Shown here: positions 46,305-54,222 of the stretch, piece by piece
How the letters are laid out: every line of letters starts with the position of its first letter
How positions within the stretch are numbered: position 1 is the stretch's first letter
Assembly: GCA_017450205.1 (NCBI GenBank)
Contig: JAFSVF010000017.1
Span: 1-64,000, forward strand
DNA from: Bacilli bacterium
GTDB taxonomy: Bacteria; Bacillota_I; Bacilli_A; RF39; UBA660
Direction of reading: 5' to 3'
Length of the DNA stretch: 64,000 bases
Made by a program: the position numbers and the translations under genes
The notes under the pieces: model-generated
Seen by the model: only the letters and a program-made list of their open reading frames with translations
What the model was told of the DNA's origin: nothing
The model's database searches: none

Positions 46305-47108
46305 ATGACAAGAGTAATTTCAATAGTTAATCAAAAAGGAGGAGTTGGTAAAACTACTACTAGTATTAATTTATCATCTTCATTAGGTAAACTAGGGAAA
46401 AAGACTCTTTTAATAGATTTAGACCCACAAGGTAACACATCTACAGGACTTGGAATTAACAAGGGTGAGATTAAAGCTAGTATATATGAATGCCTTAAGG
46501 GGGAAGTATCTACAAAAGATGCTATTATAAAAACTAAATTCGATAGATTATCTGTATTACCATCAACTATTAATCTTGCTGGTATTGGTTTAGAGATTAA
46601 TATTATGGCATCACAAGATCCAGAATTTAGAATGAATGAACAATTACTAAATGTAATTGAACCAATTAAAAAACAATATGATTATATTATAATTGATTGT
46701 CCACCAAGCTTAGATTTACTAACAACTAATGCATTATGTGCAAGTGATGCAGTAATTATTCCAGTTCAATGTGAATTCTTTGCTCTTGAAGGTATAACTC
46801 AGTTACTAAATACAATTATTAGAACTCAAACTAATTTAAATCCTAAATTACAAATTGAAGGTGTTTTATTAACGCTATTAGATCAAAGAACAATTCTAGG
46901 ATTAGAAGTAGTTGAAGAAGTAAGAAAATATTTCCATGAAAAAGTATTCAATACAATTATTCCAAGATTAATTAGATTAGTTGAAGCACCAAGTCATGGA
47001 GAGCCAATTTGTGAATATGATCCAACTAGTAGAGGCGCTGAAGCATATTTTAATTTAGCTAAGGAGGTTATTAGTAGAGATGAGTCAAACGAACGAGAAA
47101 ACAAATAG
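46305..47108 (+). CDS. parA: Chromosome-partitioning ATPase ParA (Soj)
   Basis: Walker-type ATPase that with ParB moves origin regions apart. Seen: the deviant P-loop VNQKGGVGKTTTSINLSS at residues 7-24, DLDPQGNTSTGLGI near 40, DYIIIDCPPSLDLLTTNAL near 124 and a C-terminal SHGEPICEYDPTSRGAEAY. 267 residues. The ATG at 46305 follows GGCAGTGATATTT. parB starts 29 bases before its stop. Confidence 0.96.
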   Translation: MTRVISIVNQKGGVGKTTTSINLSSSLGKLGKKTLLIDLDPQGNTSTGLGINKGEIKASIYECLKGEVSTKDAIIKTKFDRLSVLPSTINLAGIGLEINIMASQDPEFRMNEQLLNVIEPIKKQYDYIIIDCPPSLDLLTTNALCASDAVIIPVQCEFFALEGITQLLNTIIRTQTNLNPKLQIEGVLLTLLDQRTILGLEVVEEVRKYFHEKVFNTIIPRLIRLVEAPSHGEPICEYDPTSRGAEAYFNLAKEVISRDESNERENK

Positions 47109-47991
47109 AAGAAAGGCATTAGGAATTGGTTTAGATCAATTATTTTCTAACAATAATGTTAATCAATTAGATTTTGATACAATTGAAAAAACTATAATTG
47201 AAACTACTCCAGAAAACGAAATTAAATTAATTCCAGTTGATGAGATTAGAAGTAATCCATATCAACCAAGAATTCATTTTGACCAAGATGCTTTAAATGA
47301 ACTTGCTGAATCAATCAAAGAACATGGTGTCTTAGAACCAATCATTGTTAAAAAGAGTATTAAAGGTTATGAATTAGTTGCTGGTGAAAGAAGAACTAAA
47401 GCTTCAAAAATTGCAGGTAAAGCTACAATTCCAGCAATTATTAAAGATTTTGATGATCAATCTATGATGGAAATTGCACTTCTTGAAAACATTCAAAGAG
47501 AAAATCTTACTCCAATCGAAGAAGCTAAAGCTTATAAAAACTTCATGGTAAAAATGGGATTAACTCAAGAAGAAGTAGCAAATAAGTTTAAAAAATCAAG
47601 ATCATATGTTACGAACATGTTAGGTTTATTAAAACTACCATCTGAAGTTCAAAGAGACGTAGTTAATGGAAAAATCTCTATGTCTCATGCAAGAGTATTA
47701 TCAAAATTAGATGATGAAGATAAAATATTAGAGTTAGCTAAGAAAATCAAAGAAGAAGGTATTAGTGTACACGCTCTAGAGAATATGACTCAAAATGAAG
47801 AAATTATAAAAAGAAAACCTATTAAAAGAGATGATACTAATAAAATTCTTTACAAAATATATGAAAAGACAATGAAAGATACTTTAGGAACTAAAGTTTC
47901 TATTGGTACAAATAAAATTACAATTAATTTTAATTCTAATGAGGACTTAAATAGACTACTTGAAATAATGAATATAAAAGTGGGTGAATAA
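47080..47991 (+). CDS. parB: Chromosome-partitioning protein ParB (Spo0J)
   Basis: CTP-dependent DNA clamp that loads at parS sites. Seen: N-terminal RKALGIGLDQLF (ParA-contact region), SNPYQPRIHFD near 63, the CTP motif VAGERRTKAS near 104, ALLENIQRENLTPIEEAKAY near 136 and the helix-turn-helix TQEEVANKFKKSRSYVTNML near 163. 303 residues. I found no parS-like TGTTTCACGTGAAACA in this window. Confidence 0.96.
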   Translation: MSQTNEKTNRRKALGIGLDQLFSNNNVNQLDFDTIEKTIIETTPENEIKLIPVDEIRSNPYQPRIHFDQDALNELAESIKEHGVLEPIIVKKSIKGYELVAGERRTKASKIAGKATIPAIIKDFDDQSMMEIALLENIQRENLTPIEEAKAYKNFMVKMGLTQEEVANKFKKSRSYVTNMLGLLKLPSEVQRDVVNGKISMSHARVLSKLDDEDKILELAKKIKEEGISVHALENMTQNEEIIKRKPIKRDDTNKILYKIYEKTMKDTLGTKVSIGTNKITINFNSNEDLNRLLEIMNIKVGE

Positions 47992-47992
47992 T

Positions 47993-48799
47993 ATGTCTAA
48001 AGATTTGTTTTTAGATGTGATACGTTCTAAAGAATTCTACGTTCCAATTATAACAATAATGTTTTCAATACTTATTGTTTCTGCATCATCAAGAATAGTT
48101 AAGAAATTATTTAATGATGATGTTCATGACTTTGGAGCAAAAAGAAGAAGAACTGTTGTTATTTTAATAAATAATATTATTAAATATTTAGTTATATTAA
48201 TTGCATTTGTAGTTATACTTTCTTCATGGGGAGTAAATGTAAGTGCAATAGTTGCCGGACTTGGAGTTGCTGGTGCAGTTGCTGGTCTTGCTTTGCAAGA
48301 TGCTCTTAAAGATATAATTATGGGAATTAATATTATTTTAGATAATTATTTTGTAGTAGGAGACCTTGTTACGTTTGGTGATTTTACAGGTACTATTATA
48401 GAATTTGGTTTAAAATCAACTAAAATTAAATCAGTTGATGGAACTACTTTAATTGTTGCTAATAGAGAAATTAGTCAAATAAGGAATCAAAGTTATAAAA
48501 ATGCTTCTATCCAAATTACAATCCCTGTAGCATATGAAGAAGCAGAACCAAAAGTTAAAAAAGAGCTAGAAAGAATATGTGAAGAAATTTCTAAATGGGA
48601 TGAAGTAGTAGGTGAAGCACAATATTTAGGGATTAATAATCTAAATTCTTCAAGTGTTGATTATATGATAACTATTTCATCAAGAATTACTGATAAATGG
48701 CCACTTAAGAGAAAAGTATATGCATATATCAAGAATGAATTTGATAAGAAACATATAAAAATTCCATATCAACAAATTGAGGTACATCATGGAAAATAG
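47993..48799 (+). CDS. mscS: Small-conductance mechanosensitive channel MscS
   Basis: Heptameric channel that releases solutes on hypo-osmotic shock. 268 residues with three N-terminal helices; the pore helix reads VAGLGVAGAVAGLALQDALK near residue 85, followed by GINIILDNYFVVGDLV and the cytoplasmic beta domain (VDGTTLIVANREISQIRNQS). The ATG at 47993 follows GGTGAATA; parB ends just before. In many Firmicutes mscS follows parB and precedes DUF951, as here. Confidence 0.94.
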   Translation: MSKDLFLDVIRSKEFYVPIITIMFSILIVSASSRIVKKLFNDDVHDFGAKRRRTVVILINNIIKYLVILIAFVVILSSWGVNVSAIVAGLGVAGAVAGLALQDALKDIIMGINIILDNYFVVGDLVTFGDFTGTIIEFGLKSTKIKSVDGTTLIVANREISQIRNQSYKNASIQITIPVAYEEAEPKVKKELERICEEISKWDEVVGEAQYLGINNLNSSSVDYMITISSRITDKWPLKRKVYAYIKNEFDKKHIKIPYQQIEVHHGK

Positions 48800-48977
48800 A
48801 GTTTTTAAAATTGGTGATAAAGTTATAATGAAAAAACCACATGCTTGTGGTGAAAATAAATGGATTATTACTCGTGTAGGAGTAGATATGAAATTAAAAT
48901 GTATGAATTGCGGACATGAAATCATGATGGATCGTCTAGAATTCAAAAAGAAGTTAAAAGGAGTTTGTGATGAATAG
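48789..48977 (+). CDS. DUF951 small zinc-finger-like protein
   Basis: 62 residues. Seen: FKIGDKVIMKKPHACGENKW near the start and KLKCMNCGHEIMMDR near 37, the DUF951 landmarks including a CxxC pair that with the earlier Cys-His could bind metal. Members are small, widespread in Firmicutes and of unknown role. Starts 11 bases before the mscS stop. Confidence 0.9.
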   Translation: MENRVFKIGDKVIMKKPHACGENKWIITRVGVDMKLKCMNCGHEIMMDRLEFKKKLKGVCDE

Positions 48978-50511
48978 AATAAAAAGTTTTAAAACAAAAG
49001 TATTTCTACATCCAATGATGGCTATTATTGTACTTATATTCCTTGTTATTATTCTTAGTGGTATTTTAAATCTATTTGGAGTATCAGCAAGTTACAATAC
49101 AGTAAATGCAGTTACTGGGTCATATCAATCTAATTTAGTAACTGTAGAGTCACTATTTAGTTTAAGAGGATTGAAATACATTTTTTCAAATACAGTTGCA
49201 AACTTTTCTTCGTTTGCACCACTAATAATGCTACTTATATCATTAATTGGTATAGGTATTCTAGAAGAAAGCGGTTTTCTATCAACATTCTTCTTTGCAG
49301 TTACCAAAAGACTTCCAAAATATGTAGTTACATTTATACTATCATTTTTATGTGTAGTATTAAGTATTACGGGAGATGTATCATATGTAATATTTATACC
49401 TATGGCAGCTCTTTTATTTAAACACGGAAGAAGAAATCCTTTAGCAGGTATTATAGTTTCATTTATATCTATATCTATTGGATTTGGTATTAATTTATTT
49501 ATGAGTGGTATTGATTCATCTTTAGCAGAAATGACTGTATTAGCAGCTAAAATGCATGGTAATTATTCAATGCATTCATTAGGTTTATTATTTATTATGT
49601 TCTTTGCAACTATTATAAGTAGTATTCTAATTACTTATGTATGTGAAAAATATACAATTTATCAATTAGGTAAATATGAACCAGATGAAGAAGAAATAAC
49701 ATTTGATAAAGATAAACTAACAAAAAGAGAAGTTAGAGGATTATTATTTGCAGGTATTGGATTTGTTATTTATGCAATTATCTTAATATATAATATTATT
49801 CCTTATGTTCCATTTGGTGGTAATTTTCTAGATTATAGTCAAAGTAGATACATTGATAAGTTATTTGGAGCTAATTCATTCTTCAATAGTGGATTTATCT
49901 TTGTAATAACATTTATGTTCTTCTTAATTGGTTTTCTATATGGTTTAGGAGCTAAAACAATCGAAGATCATAGAGACATGTGTGACTTTTTATCTAAGTC
50001 ATTAGATGGTATTGGAAAGATTATTATTCTTATATTCTTTGCAAGTATTTTAGTATCATTATATAAATATACTAATATTGGTTCATTAATAACTGCACTT
50101 TTCTCAACAGTTATTTATAAATCTAACTTTAGCGGAATACCACTTGTATCACTTGTAATGTTTGTAAGTTTAGTTACTACGATATTCTTACCATCGTTAA
50201 CTGCAAGATGGGAAATTCTATCTGGTACAGTAGTACCTCTATTGATGACTAGTGGATATACAGCTAATTTTGCACAACTATTATTTAGTTCACTTGGAAC
50301 TGTACTTTATGGATTTACACCAATTATGGCATATTATGTTATTTATCTATCTTATAGTGATAAATATGACCGTGGAGGTACAGGTATCATTAAAAGCTTA
50401 AGATATTTAATTCCATATGTACTTGTAATATTAGCAATGTGGATTATAATAATTACATTATGGTTATTAGTTGGAATTCCTCTTGGAATTGGTACTAATG
50501 TATTGTTATAG
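48970..50511 (+). CDS. AbgT-family transporter
   Basis: 513-residue membrane protein with about 11-13 helices. Seen: FAPLIMLLISLIGIGILEES near residue 77, GDVSYVIFIPMAALLFKHGR near 135, SISIGFGINLFMSGIDSSLA near 168 and the C-terminal SLGTVLYGFTPIMAYYVIYL, matching the AbgT family. Members import p-aminobenzoyl-glutamate or export sulfonamides; the substrate here is unknown. The ATG at 48970 follows AAGGAGTTTG and overlaps the DUF951 stop region by eight bases. Confidence 0.88.
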   Translation: MNRIKSFKTKVFLHPMMAIIVLIFLVIILSGILNLFGVSASYNTVNAVTGSYQSNLVTVESLFSLRGLKYIFSNTVANFSSFAPLIMLLISLIGIGILEESGFLSTFFFAVTKRLPKYVVTFILSFLCVVLSITGDVSYVIFIPMAALLFKHGRRNPLAGIIVSFISISIGFGINLFMSGIDSSLAEMTVLAAKMHGNYSMHSLGLLFIMFFATIISSILITYVCEKYTIYQLGKYEPDEEEITFDKDKLTKREVRGLLFAGIGFVIYAIILIYNIIPYVPFGGNFLDYSQSRYIDKLFGANSFFNSGFIFVITFMFFLIGFLYGLGAKTIEDHRDMCDFLSKSLDGIGKIIILIFFASILVSLYKYTNIGSLITALFSTVIYKSNFSGIPLVSLVMFVSLVTTIFLPSLTARWEILSGTVVPLLMTSGYTANFAQLLFSSLGTVLYGFTPIMAYYVIYLSYSDKYDRGGTGIIKSLRYLIPYVLVILAMWIIIITLWLLVGIPLGIGTNVLL

Positions 50512-50537
50512 AATGGTTTATAACCATTCTTTTTTTT
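50511..50537 (+). terminator. Intrinsic terminator after the AbgT gene
   Basis: GAATGGTT-TAT-AACCATTC followed by eight T residues, begins on the last base of the stop codon. Confidence 0.85.
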
Positions 50538-50545
50538 GCTATAAT
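50537..50545 (+). promoter_or_regulatory. Extended -10 promoter of the thioredoxin-like pair
   Basis: TGCTATAAT starting at the last T of the preceding terminator run; start codon 16 bases further on. Confidence 0.65.
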
Positions 50546-50560
50546 ATTATTGGTGAAAGT

Positions 50561-51157
50561 ATGAAAAAAGTATTATTATTCTTAAGTTTATTTTTAATTT
50601 TTATTCCAAATGTATTTGCTAAAGAAAAAGTAACAATTTCAGTTTTCTACAGTAAAACATGTATTCACTGTACTCATTTACATGAATACCTAGATAATTT
50701 AGCAAAAGATTCAAAATATGGAGAAATGATTAATATAGATTATTATGAAGTAAATGAAAAAGAAAACTCTAAAATTTTTAACAAAGTATTAGCATATTTT
50801 AAAAGACAATCAAGTGGGGTACCTTTCTATGTAATCGGATCAAAATATGAAGTAGGTTTTCCAAATCCAGAAACTATGGAAAAAGAATATAAAGAAACAG
50901 ATGTAAAGATTAAAAAGTTAATAGATGAAGAATACAAAAATAATAAAAAAACTAGAATTGTAAAAGATATAATTGATGAAAAGGTAAAAGTAACAACAAC
51001 TGAAAAAAGTACATTACCTTTAGTAGAAGAAAACAACAGTTTCATAGAACCTGCTAATCAAAAGCATAATACTTTTAAATATATAATATATATTGGTATA
51101 CTTTCTGCAATTATATTAATAGTATATATTTTTATTAGAAAAAAGAAAGAGGTATAA
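50561..51157 (+). CDS. Membrane-anchored extracytoplasmic thioredoxin-like protein (CxxC)
   Basis: 198 residues: signal peptide (about 1-19), thioredoxin-like domain with ISVFYSKTCIHCTHLHEYL near residues 26-44 (active site CIHC) and SGVPFYVIGSKYEVGFP near 86 (cis-Pro loop), then a C-terminal transmembrane helix near 168-190 and a basic tail RKKKEV. Predicted to sit outside the membrane and carry out thiol-disulfide exchange. A longer frame from 50471 overlaps the AbgT gene and is rejected because GGTGAAAGT precedes this ATG. Confidence 0.85.
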   Translation: MKKVLLFLSLFLIFIPNVFAKEKVTISVFYSKTCIHCTHLHEYLDNLAKDSKYGEMINIDYYEVNEKENSKIFNKVLAYFKRQSSGVPFYVIGSKYEVGFPNPETMEKEYKETDVKIKKLIDEEYKNNKKTRIVKDIIDEKVKVTTTEKSTLPLVEENNSFIEPANQKHNTFKYIIYIGILSAIILIVYIFIRKKKEV

Positions 51158-51158
51158 T

Positions 51159-51809
51159 ATGAAGAAAATAACATTACTAATTATATTAGCCTTAATTTTT
51201 CCAATAACTGTATTTGCTCATGAAGCTAATACACCGGTAATAGTAGATGTATTTCACAATACTGAAAACAGTGATTATAAATCATTTAAGATTGCAATTA
51301 ATGCACTTAAAAATGATCCAGATGTAAAAGGTAAATTTGAGGTTGTTGAACATACATTCAATGATAAAAAAGGTAAAATAATAAGAAAATATGCTGATTT
51401 GAATACTGAAAGTGATTTTGTATACTTTGTAAATATTTACTATTCTGAATATTTTGACCAAGAAAGTATAGATATAAATGATACTTCATTTTCTACATAT
51501 GATTATGATACATATGAATTAAAAAGATTAATTCAAGAACAATATGGTATTTACTATATATCTGTTGTTGATCATATTGAAGCCGGAGATTATGACTTTC
51601 TTATAGATGAAGAAATGACAACTACAAACACGAATAAAAATTTACCAACAAACAATGAATTTGAAGAACTTGATGAATTAGTAAAAGAGATAAAAGAATC
51701 GTTAAAAGATTATGAAAAATATAAACCATATATTTATGCAATTATTTTATTCATTATTTTAAAGATATGCGGAAATATTCTTAAGAAATCAATACATAAA
51801 AATCACTAG
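51159..51809 (+). CDS. Thioredoxin-like membrane protein lacking the CxxC motif
   Basis: 216 residues: signal peptide ending near VFAHEA, a domain starting VIVDVFHNTENSDYKSFKIA that aligns with the start of its neighbour's thioredoxin domain but has ENSDY where CxxC would be, an acidic/Thr-rich stretch and a C-terminal transmembrane helix near 187-207. No Cys is in the active-site position, so it cannot be a redox enzyme; a chaperone or partner role is possible. It starts two bases after the previous gene. Confidence 0.7.
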   Translation: MKKITLLIILALIFPITVFAHEANTPVIVDVFHNTENSDYKSFKIAINALKNDPDVKGKFEVVEHTFNDKKGKIIRKYADLNTESDFVYFVNIYYSEYFDQESIDINDTSFSTYDYDTYELKRLIQEQYGIYYISVVDHIEAGDYDFLIDEEMTTTNTNKNLPTNNEFEELDELVKEIKESLKDYEKYKPYIYAIILFIILKICGNILKKSIHKNH

Positions 51810-51829
51810 TTATAATAGTGATTTTTTTT
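51801..51829 (+). terminator. Intrinsic terminator
   Basis: AATCACTA and TAGTGATT form an 8-bp stem with a seven-base loop containing the stop, followed by T residues. Confidence 0.85.
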
Positions 51830-51846
51830 CTACTTTTGATTATTTA

Positions 51847-51855
51847 TGTTATAAT
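51847..51855 (+). promoter_or_regulatory. Extended -10 promoter
   Basis: TGTTATAAT 18 bases after the preceding T-run; the next gene starts at 51874 after GGAGGGTATT. Confidence 0.65.
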
Positions 51856-51873
51856 TAATTTATGGAGGGTATT

Positions 51874-52662
51874 ATGAAGAAATTTTTAAAAGTATTAATC
51901 GTTGCTATGGTATTATTAATGCCATTAACATTTGTATCTGCTAAAAAAGCAAAAACAACAACAACTACCGAAGAAGTTGTTGCAAACGGAACACCAGTTA
52001 AGTTATATGTGTTCTATGGATCAACTTGTTCACATTGTGCTGATTTACATACATATTTAAGTGAATTAACTACAGATAAAGAATATAACTATATGTTCGA
52101 AGTAGTTGATTATGAAGTATGGTCAGATACAACTAATGCTTCTTTAATGCAAGATGTTGCTAAAGCATTAAATACAACTGCAAGTGGAGTTCCATTCTAT
52201 GTTGTTGGTGATTATTATGCATCAGGATTCCCAAATGTTAGTAGTACTGATGAACAAGTACAAGCTACTGTAAAAGAGGTAACTGATGAATTAAAAGCAG
52301 CTATTAAAAAAGCATATGTTGAAGCAAATAAATCAAATGGTTCTTATAAAGATATCGTAGCATCAGTTGGAACTGGAAATGCATCAGTTAATGATGATGA
52401 AAAATCAAGTTCTGATAATGATATGGTAGGATATATCCTATTAGGAATTACAATTATAATTGTTGTTTGTATTGTATTTGGTAGAAGTTCTACAAAAGAA
52501 GACTTCGAAGAAGTAACTGAAGAAGTTAAAGCTGAAGAACCTGTAAAGGAAAAAGTAGTTGAAGAAAAACCTGAAGAAAAGAAAACTCCAGCAAAGAAAA
52601 CAACTGCTAAAAAAACTACAAAAAAATCAACAACAAAAAAATCAACAAAAAAAAATAAATAG
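51874..52662 (+). CDS. Extracytoplasmic thioredoxin-like protein with Lys-rich cytoplasmic tail
   Basis: 262 residues: signal peptide (about 1-24), short Thr-rich linker, thioredoxin-like domain with YVFYGSTCSHCADLHTYLSE near 48 (active site CSHC) and SGVPFYVVGDYYASGFP near 107, a transmembrane helix near 184-203, then an acidic stretch and a tail of repeated Lys-Thr (KKTTAKKTTKKSTTKKSTKK) like bacterial histone-H1-type tails. The tail would be cytoplasmic and may touch nucleic acid or acidic partners. Close relative of the gene at 50561. Confidence 0.85.
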   Translation: MKKFLKVLIVAMVLLMPLTFVSAKKAKTTTTTEEVVANGTPVKLYVFYGSTCSHCADLHTYLSELTTDKEYNYMFEVVDYEVWSDTTNASLMQDVAKALNTTASGVPFYVVGDYYASGFPNVSSTDEQVQATVKEVTDELKAAIKKAYVEANKSNGSYKDIVASVGTGNASVNDDEKSSSDNDMVGYILLGITIIIVVCIVFGRSSTKEDFEEVTEEVKAEEPVKEKVVEEKPEEKKTPAKKTTAKKTTKKSTTKKSTKKNK

Positions 52663-52687
52663 ATTCATTTGAATCTATTTTTTTTTT
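52661..52687 (+). terminator. Intrinsic terminator
   Basis: AGATTCA-TT-TGAATCT followed by a long T-run. Confidence 0.8.
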
Positions 52688-52715
52688 AAAAAAAAGTAAC
52701 CGTTTAATCGGTTAC
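52686..52715 (-). terminator. Intrinsic terminator of the minus-strand small RNA
   Basis: GTAACCG and CGGTTAC form a 7-bp GC-containing stem; on the minus strand it is followed by eight T residues. Confidence 0.85.
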
Positions 52716-52866
52716 CAAGATAATAAGTAATACATAATTTTAAACTAAATGGAAATCCTATTTAAAACTATGTAACAGTGAGTAAGATAGGAAGATGATA
52801 AAATAATATCAAATGAAAGATATCGTGGATTTCCATTAACAAACGAGACATATACCCCTTTGCCGA
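52688..52866 (-). ncRNA. Candidate small structured RNA, about 180 nt (6S-like size)
   Basis: In the 313-base gap before the next gene the minus strand carries a consensus promoter, an RNA of about 178 bases and a clean terminator. GGATTTCCATT (52827-52837) pairs perfectly over 11 bases with AATGGAAATCC (52748-52758), enclosing 68 bases. The 5' end starts near TCGGCAAAGGGG. Length, solo promoter and long irregular hairpin would suit 6S RNA, but I did not recognise conserved 6S sequence, so the family is open. No frame of note on either strand. Confidence 0.65.
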
Positions 52867-52872
52867 GGAGAT

Positions 52873-52901
52873 ATATTACCAAAAAATTAAAAGTTTGTCA
52901 A
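52873..52901 (-). promoter_or_regulatory. Consensus promoter of the minus-strand small RNA
   Basis: On the minus strand TTGACA (52901-52896), 17-base spacer, TAATAT (52878-52873); predicted start near 52866. Confidence 0.8.
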
Positions 52902-52975
52902 ATTTTTTTTGAAAAAAATTTAAATTATTTATTTAATGTCAAATTTAAGGTATATTATTAATAGAGGTAATTAAA

Positions 52976-53779
52976 ATGTTAGAAGATAAATTTAAGCTTA
53001 CAAGAGCAAATATTACATTAATTGTTATAAATTGTATATTAGTTGTTTTTGTTATTTTAGCAGCTATTCAACTAATATTTAGTTTAAAAGATAAAAGTGG
53101 AGAAATACCTGAACTTAAAACTACTGCAGGTAAGAGTTCAACTTTGGTAGCAGATGGAACATCAACTACATCTATAGAAACAACAACTACAACAACAAAA
53201 AAAATAGGTAATGAGACTAGTCCATATTATGATATAGATATTTATTCTATTTTAAATAAAGACCTATTAGAAAATGAAAATATTAGTAAGGATGAAAAGA
53301 TTGAGTTAGGAAAACAATTTTTTTCTATTCTTGATGGTATAGTTAATCCAAGTAATGATGATTTTATAAATATTAGTTATTTATTAACAAAAGCTAAAAC
53401 TGGTGAAACTGATAAAATTAATGTAAATGGTAAAGACTATGGAATAATATATAATGGTACTAATTTAATGAAATCAATAATGGATGCTAGTTCAATCGAA
53501 CACATTAAAAAGATAAAAATAAATGAAATTCCAGTTATTTACTATAATGAACAAACTAAAAACTACTATAAAATTAGTGGTGATAATGAAATTAATGATT
53601 ATAAAATAATAAACTATGAATTTAATACGTCTGGACAAAAACAATATAGTTTAAAAATTATATATACAAATCCAAATGAAAAAGGATCAGAGTATAAATC
53701 TGCATCTATTAAATTACAATATACATATGTAAAGAAATGTTGGGAAATTATCGAATTCAAATTCCCATATGAGGATTAA
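52976..53779 (+). CDS. Single-pass membrane protein with Thr-rich linker
   Basis: 267 residues: one transmembrane helix near 13-36, a Ser/Thr-rich linker (TTSIETTTTTTKK near 62-75) and an extracytoplasmic domain of about 185 residues ending KKCWEIIEFKFPYED. Same plan as the gene at 45514 but no clear identity outside the plan. Start after AGAGGTAATTAAA. Two bases before the next gene. Not recognised. Confidence 0.75.
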   Translation: MLEDKFKLTRANITLIVINCILVVFVILAAIQLIFSLKDKSGEIPELKTTAGKSSTLVADGTSTTSIETTTTTTKKIGNETSPYYDIDIYSILNKDLLENENISKDEKIELGKQFFSILDGIVNPSNDDFINISYLLTKAKTGETDKINVNGKDYGIIYNGTNLMKSIMDASSIEHIKKIKINEIPVIYYNEQTKNYYKISGDNEINDYKIINYEFNTSGQKQYSLKIIYTNPNEKGSEYKSASIKLQYTYVKKCWEIIEFKFPYED

Positions 53780-53781
53780 TT

Positions 53782-54186
53782 ATGAATGAAGAAGTAAAAA
53801 GATATGTAGATCCTGCAAATAGAAACTTAGATATAGTATTAATTTTAGTAGCAATTGTTTTAGTAGCAGCTTTTGGAATTATCTATTATATGTATCAACA
53901 AAATGAATCTACAAAAGTAAAATTTAAAATTAATGAATTTAAAGATGTTACATGGGTAAATGAATTAAATGAAATTAAATTTACAGTAAGTGATGATAAA
54001 GTTAATCTTGTTATTGATTCAGCCGATGTTATCAAAGATGCCACATACGAGTTAAATAAAGGTACAGGTGAAATGATAATAGATGGAGAAAAAGGAAAAC
54101 TATATATAAGAGCAGTTAGTAATAACTCACTTACTATATGGTATAACTATGCTGAATATCATTTGGAAAAAGAATATAAAAAATAA
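53782..54186 (+). CDS. Small single-pass membrane protein
   Basis: 134 residues: cytoplasmic start MNEEVKRYVDPANRNLD, one transmembrane helix near 18-39 and an extracytoplasmic beta-rich domain of about 90 residues (VKFKINEFKDVTWVNE, KGKLYIRAVSNNSLTIW). Immediately follows the preceding gene with a GAGGATTAATT site, so the products probably work together at the membrane. Not recognised. Confidence 0.75.
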   Translation: MNEEVKRYVDPANRNLDIVLILVAIVLVAAFGIIYYMYQQNESTKVKFKINEFKDVTWVNELNEIKFTVSDDKVNLVIDSADVIKDATYELNKGTGEMIIDGEKGKLYIRAVSNNSLTIWYNYAEYHLEKEYKK

Positions 54187-54187
54187 A

Positions 54188-54222
54188 AAGTAAGAATTAA
54201 TTAAATAATTCTTACTTTTTTT
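54188..54222. terminator. Bidirectional terminator between convergent genes
   Basis: GTAAGAATTA (54190-54199) and TAATTCTTAC (54206-54215) form a perfect 10-bp stem with A-rich and T-rich flanks usable in both directions. Confidence 0.85.
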
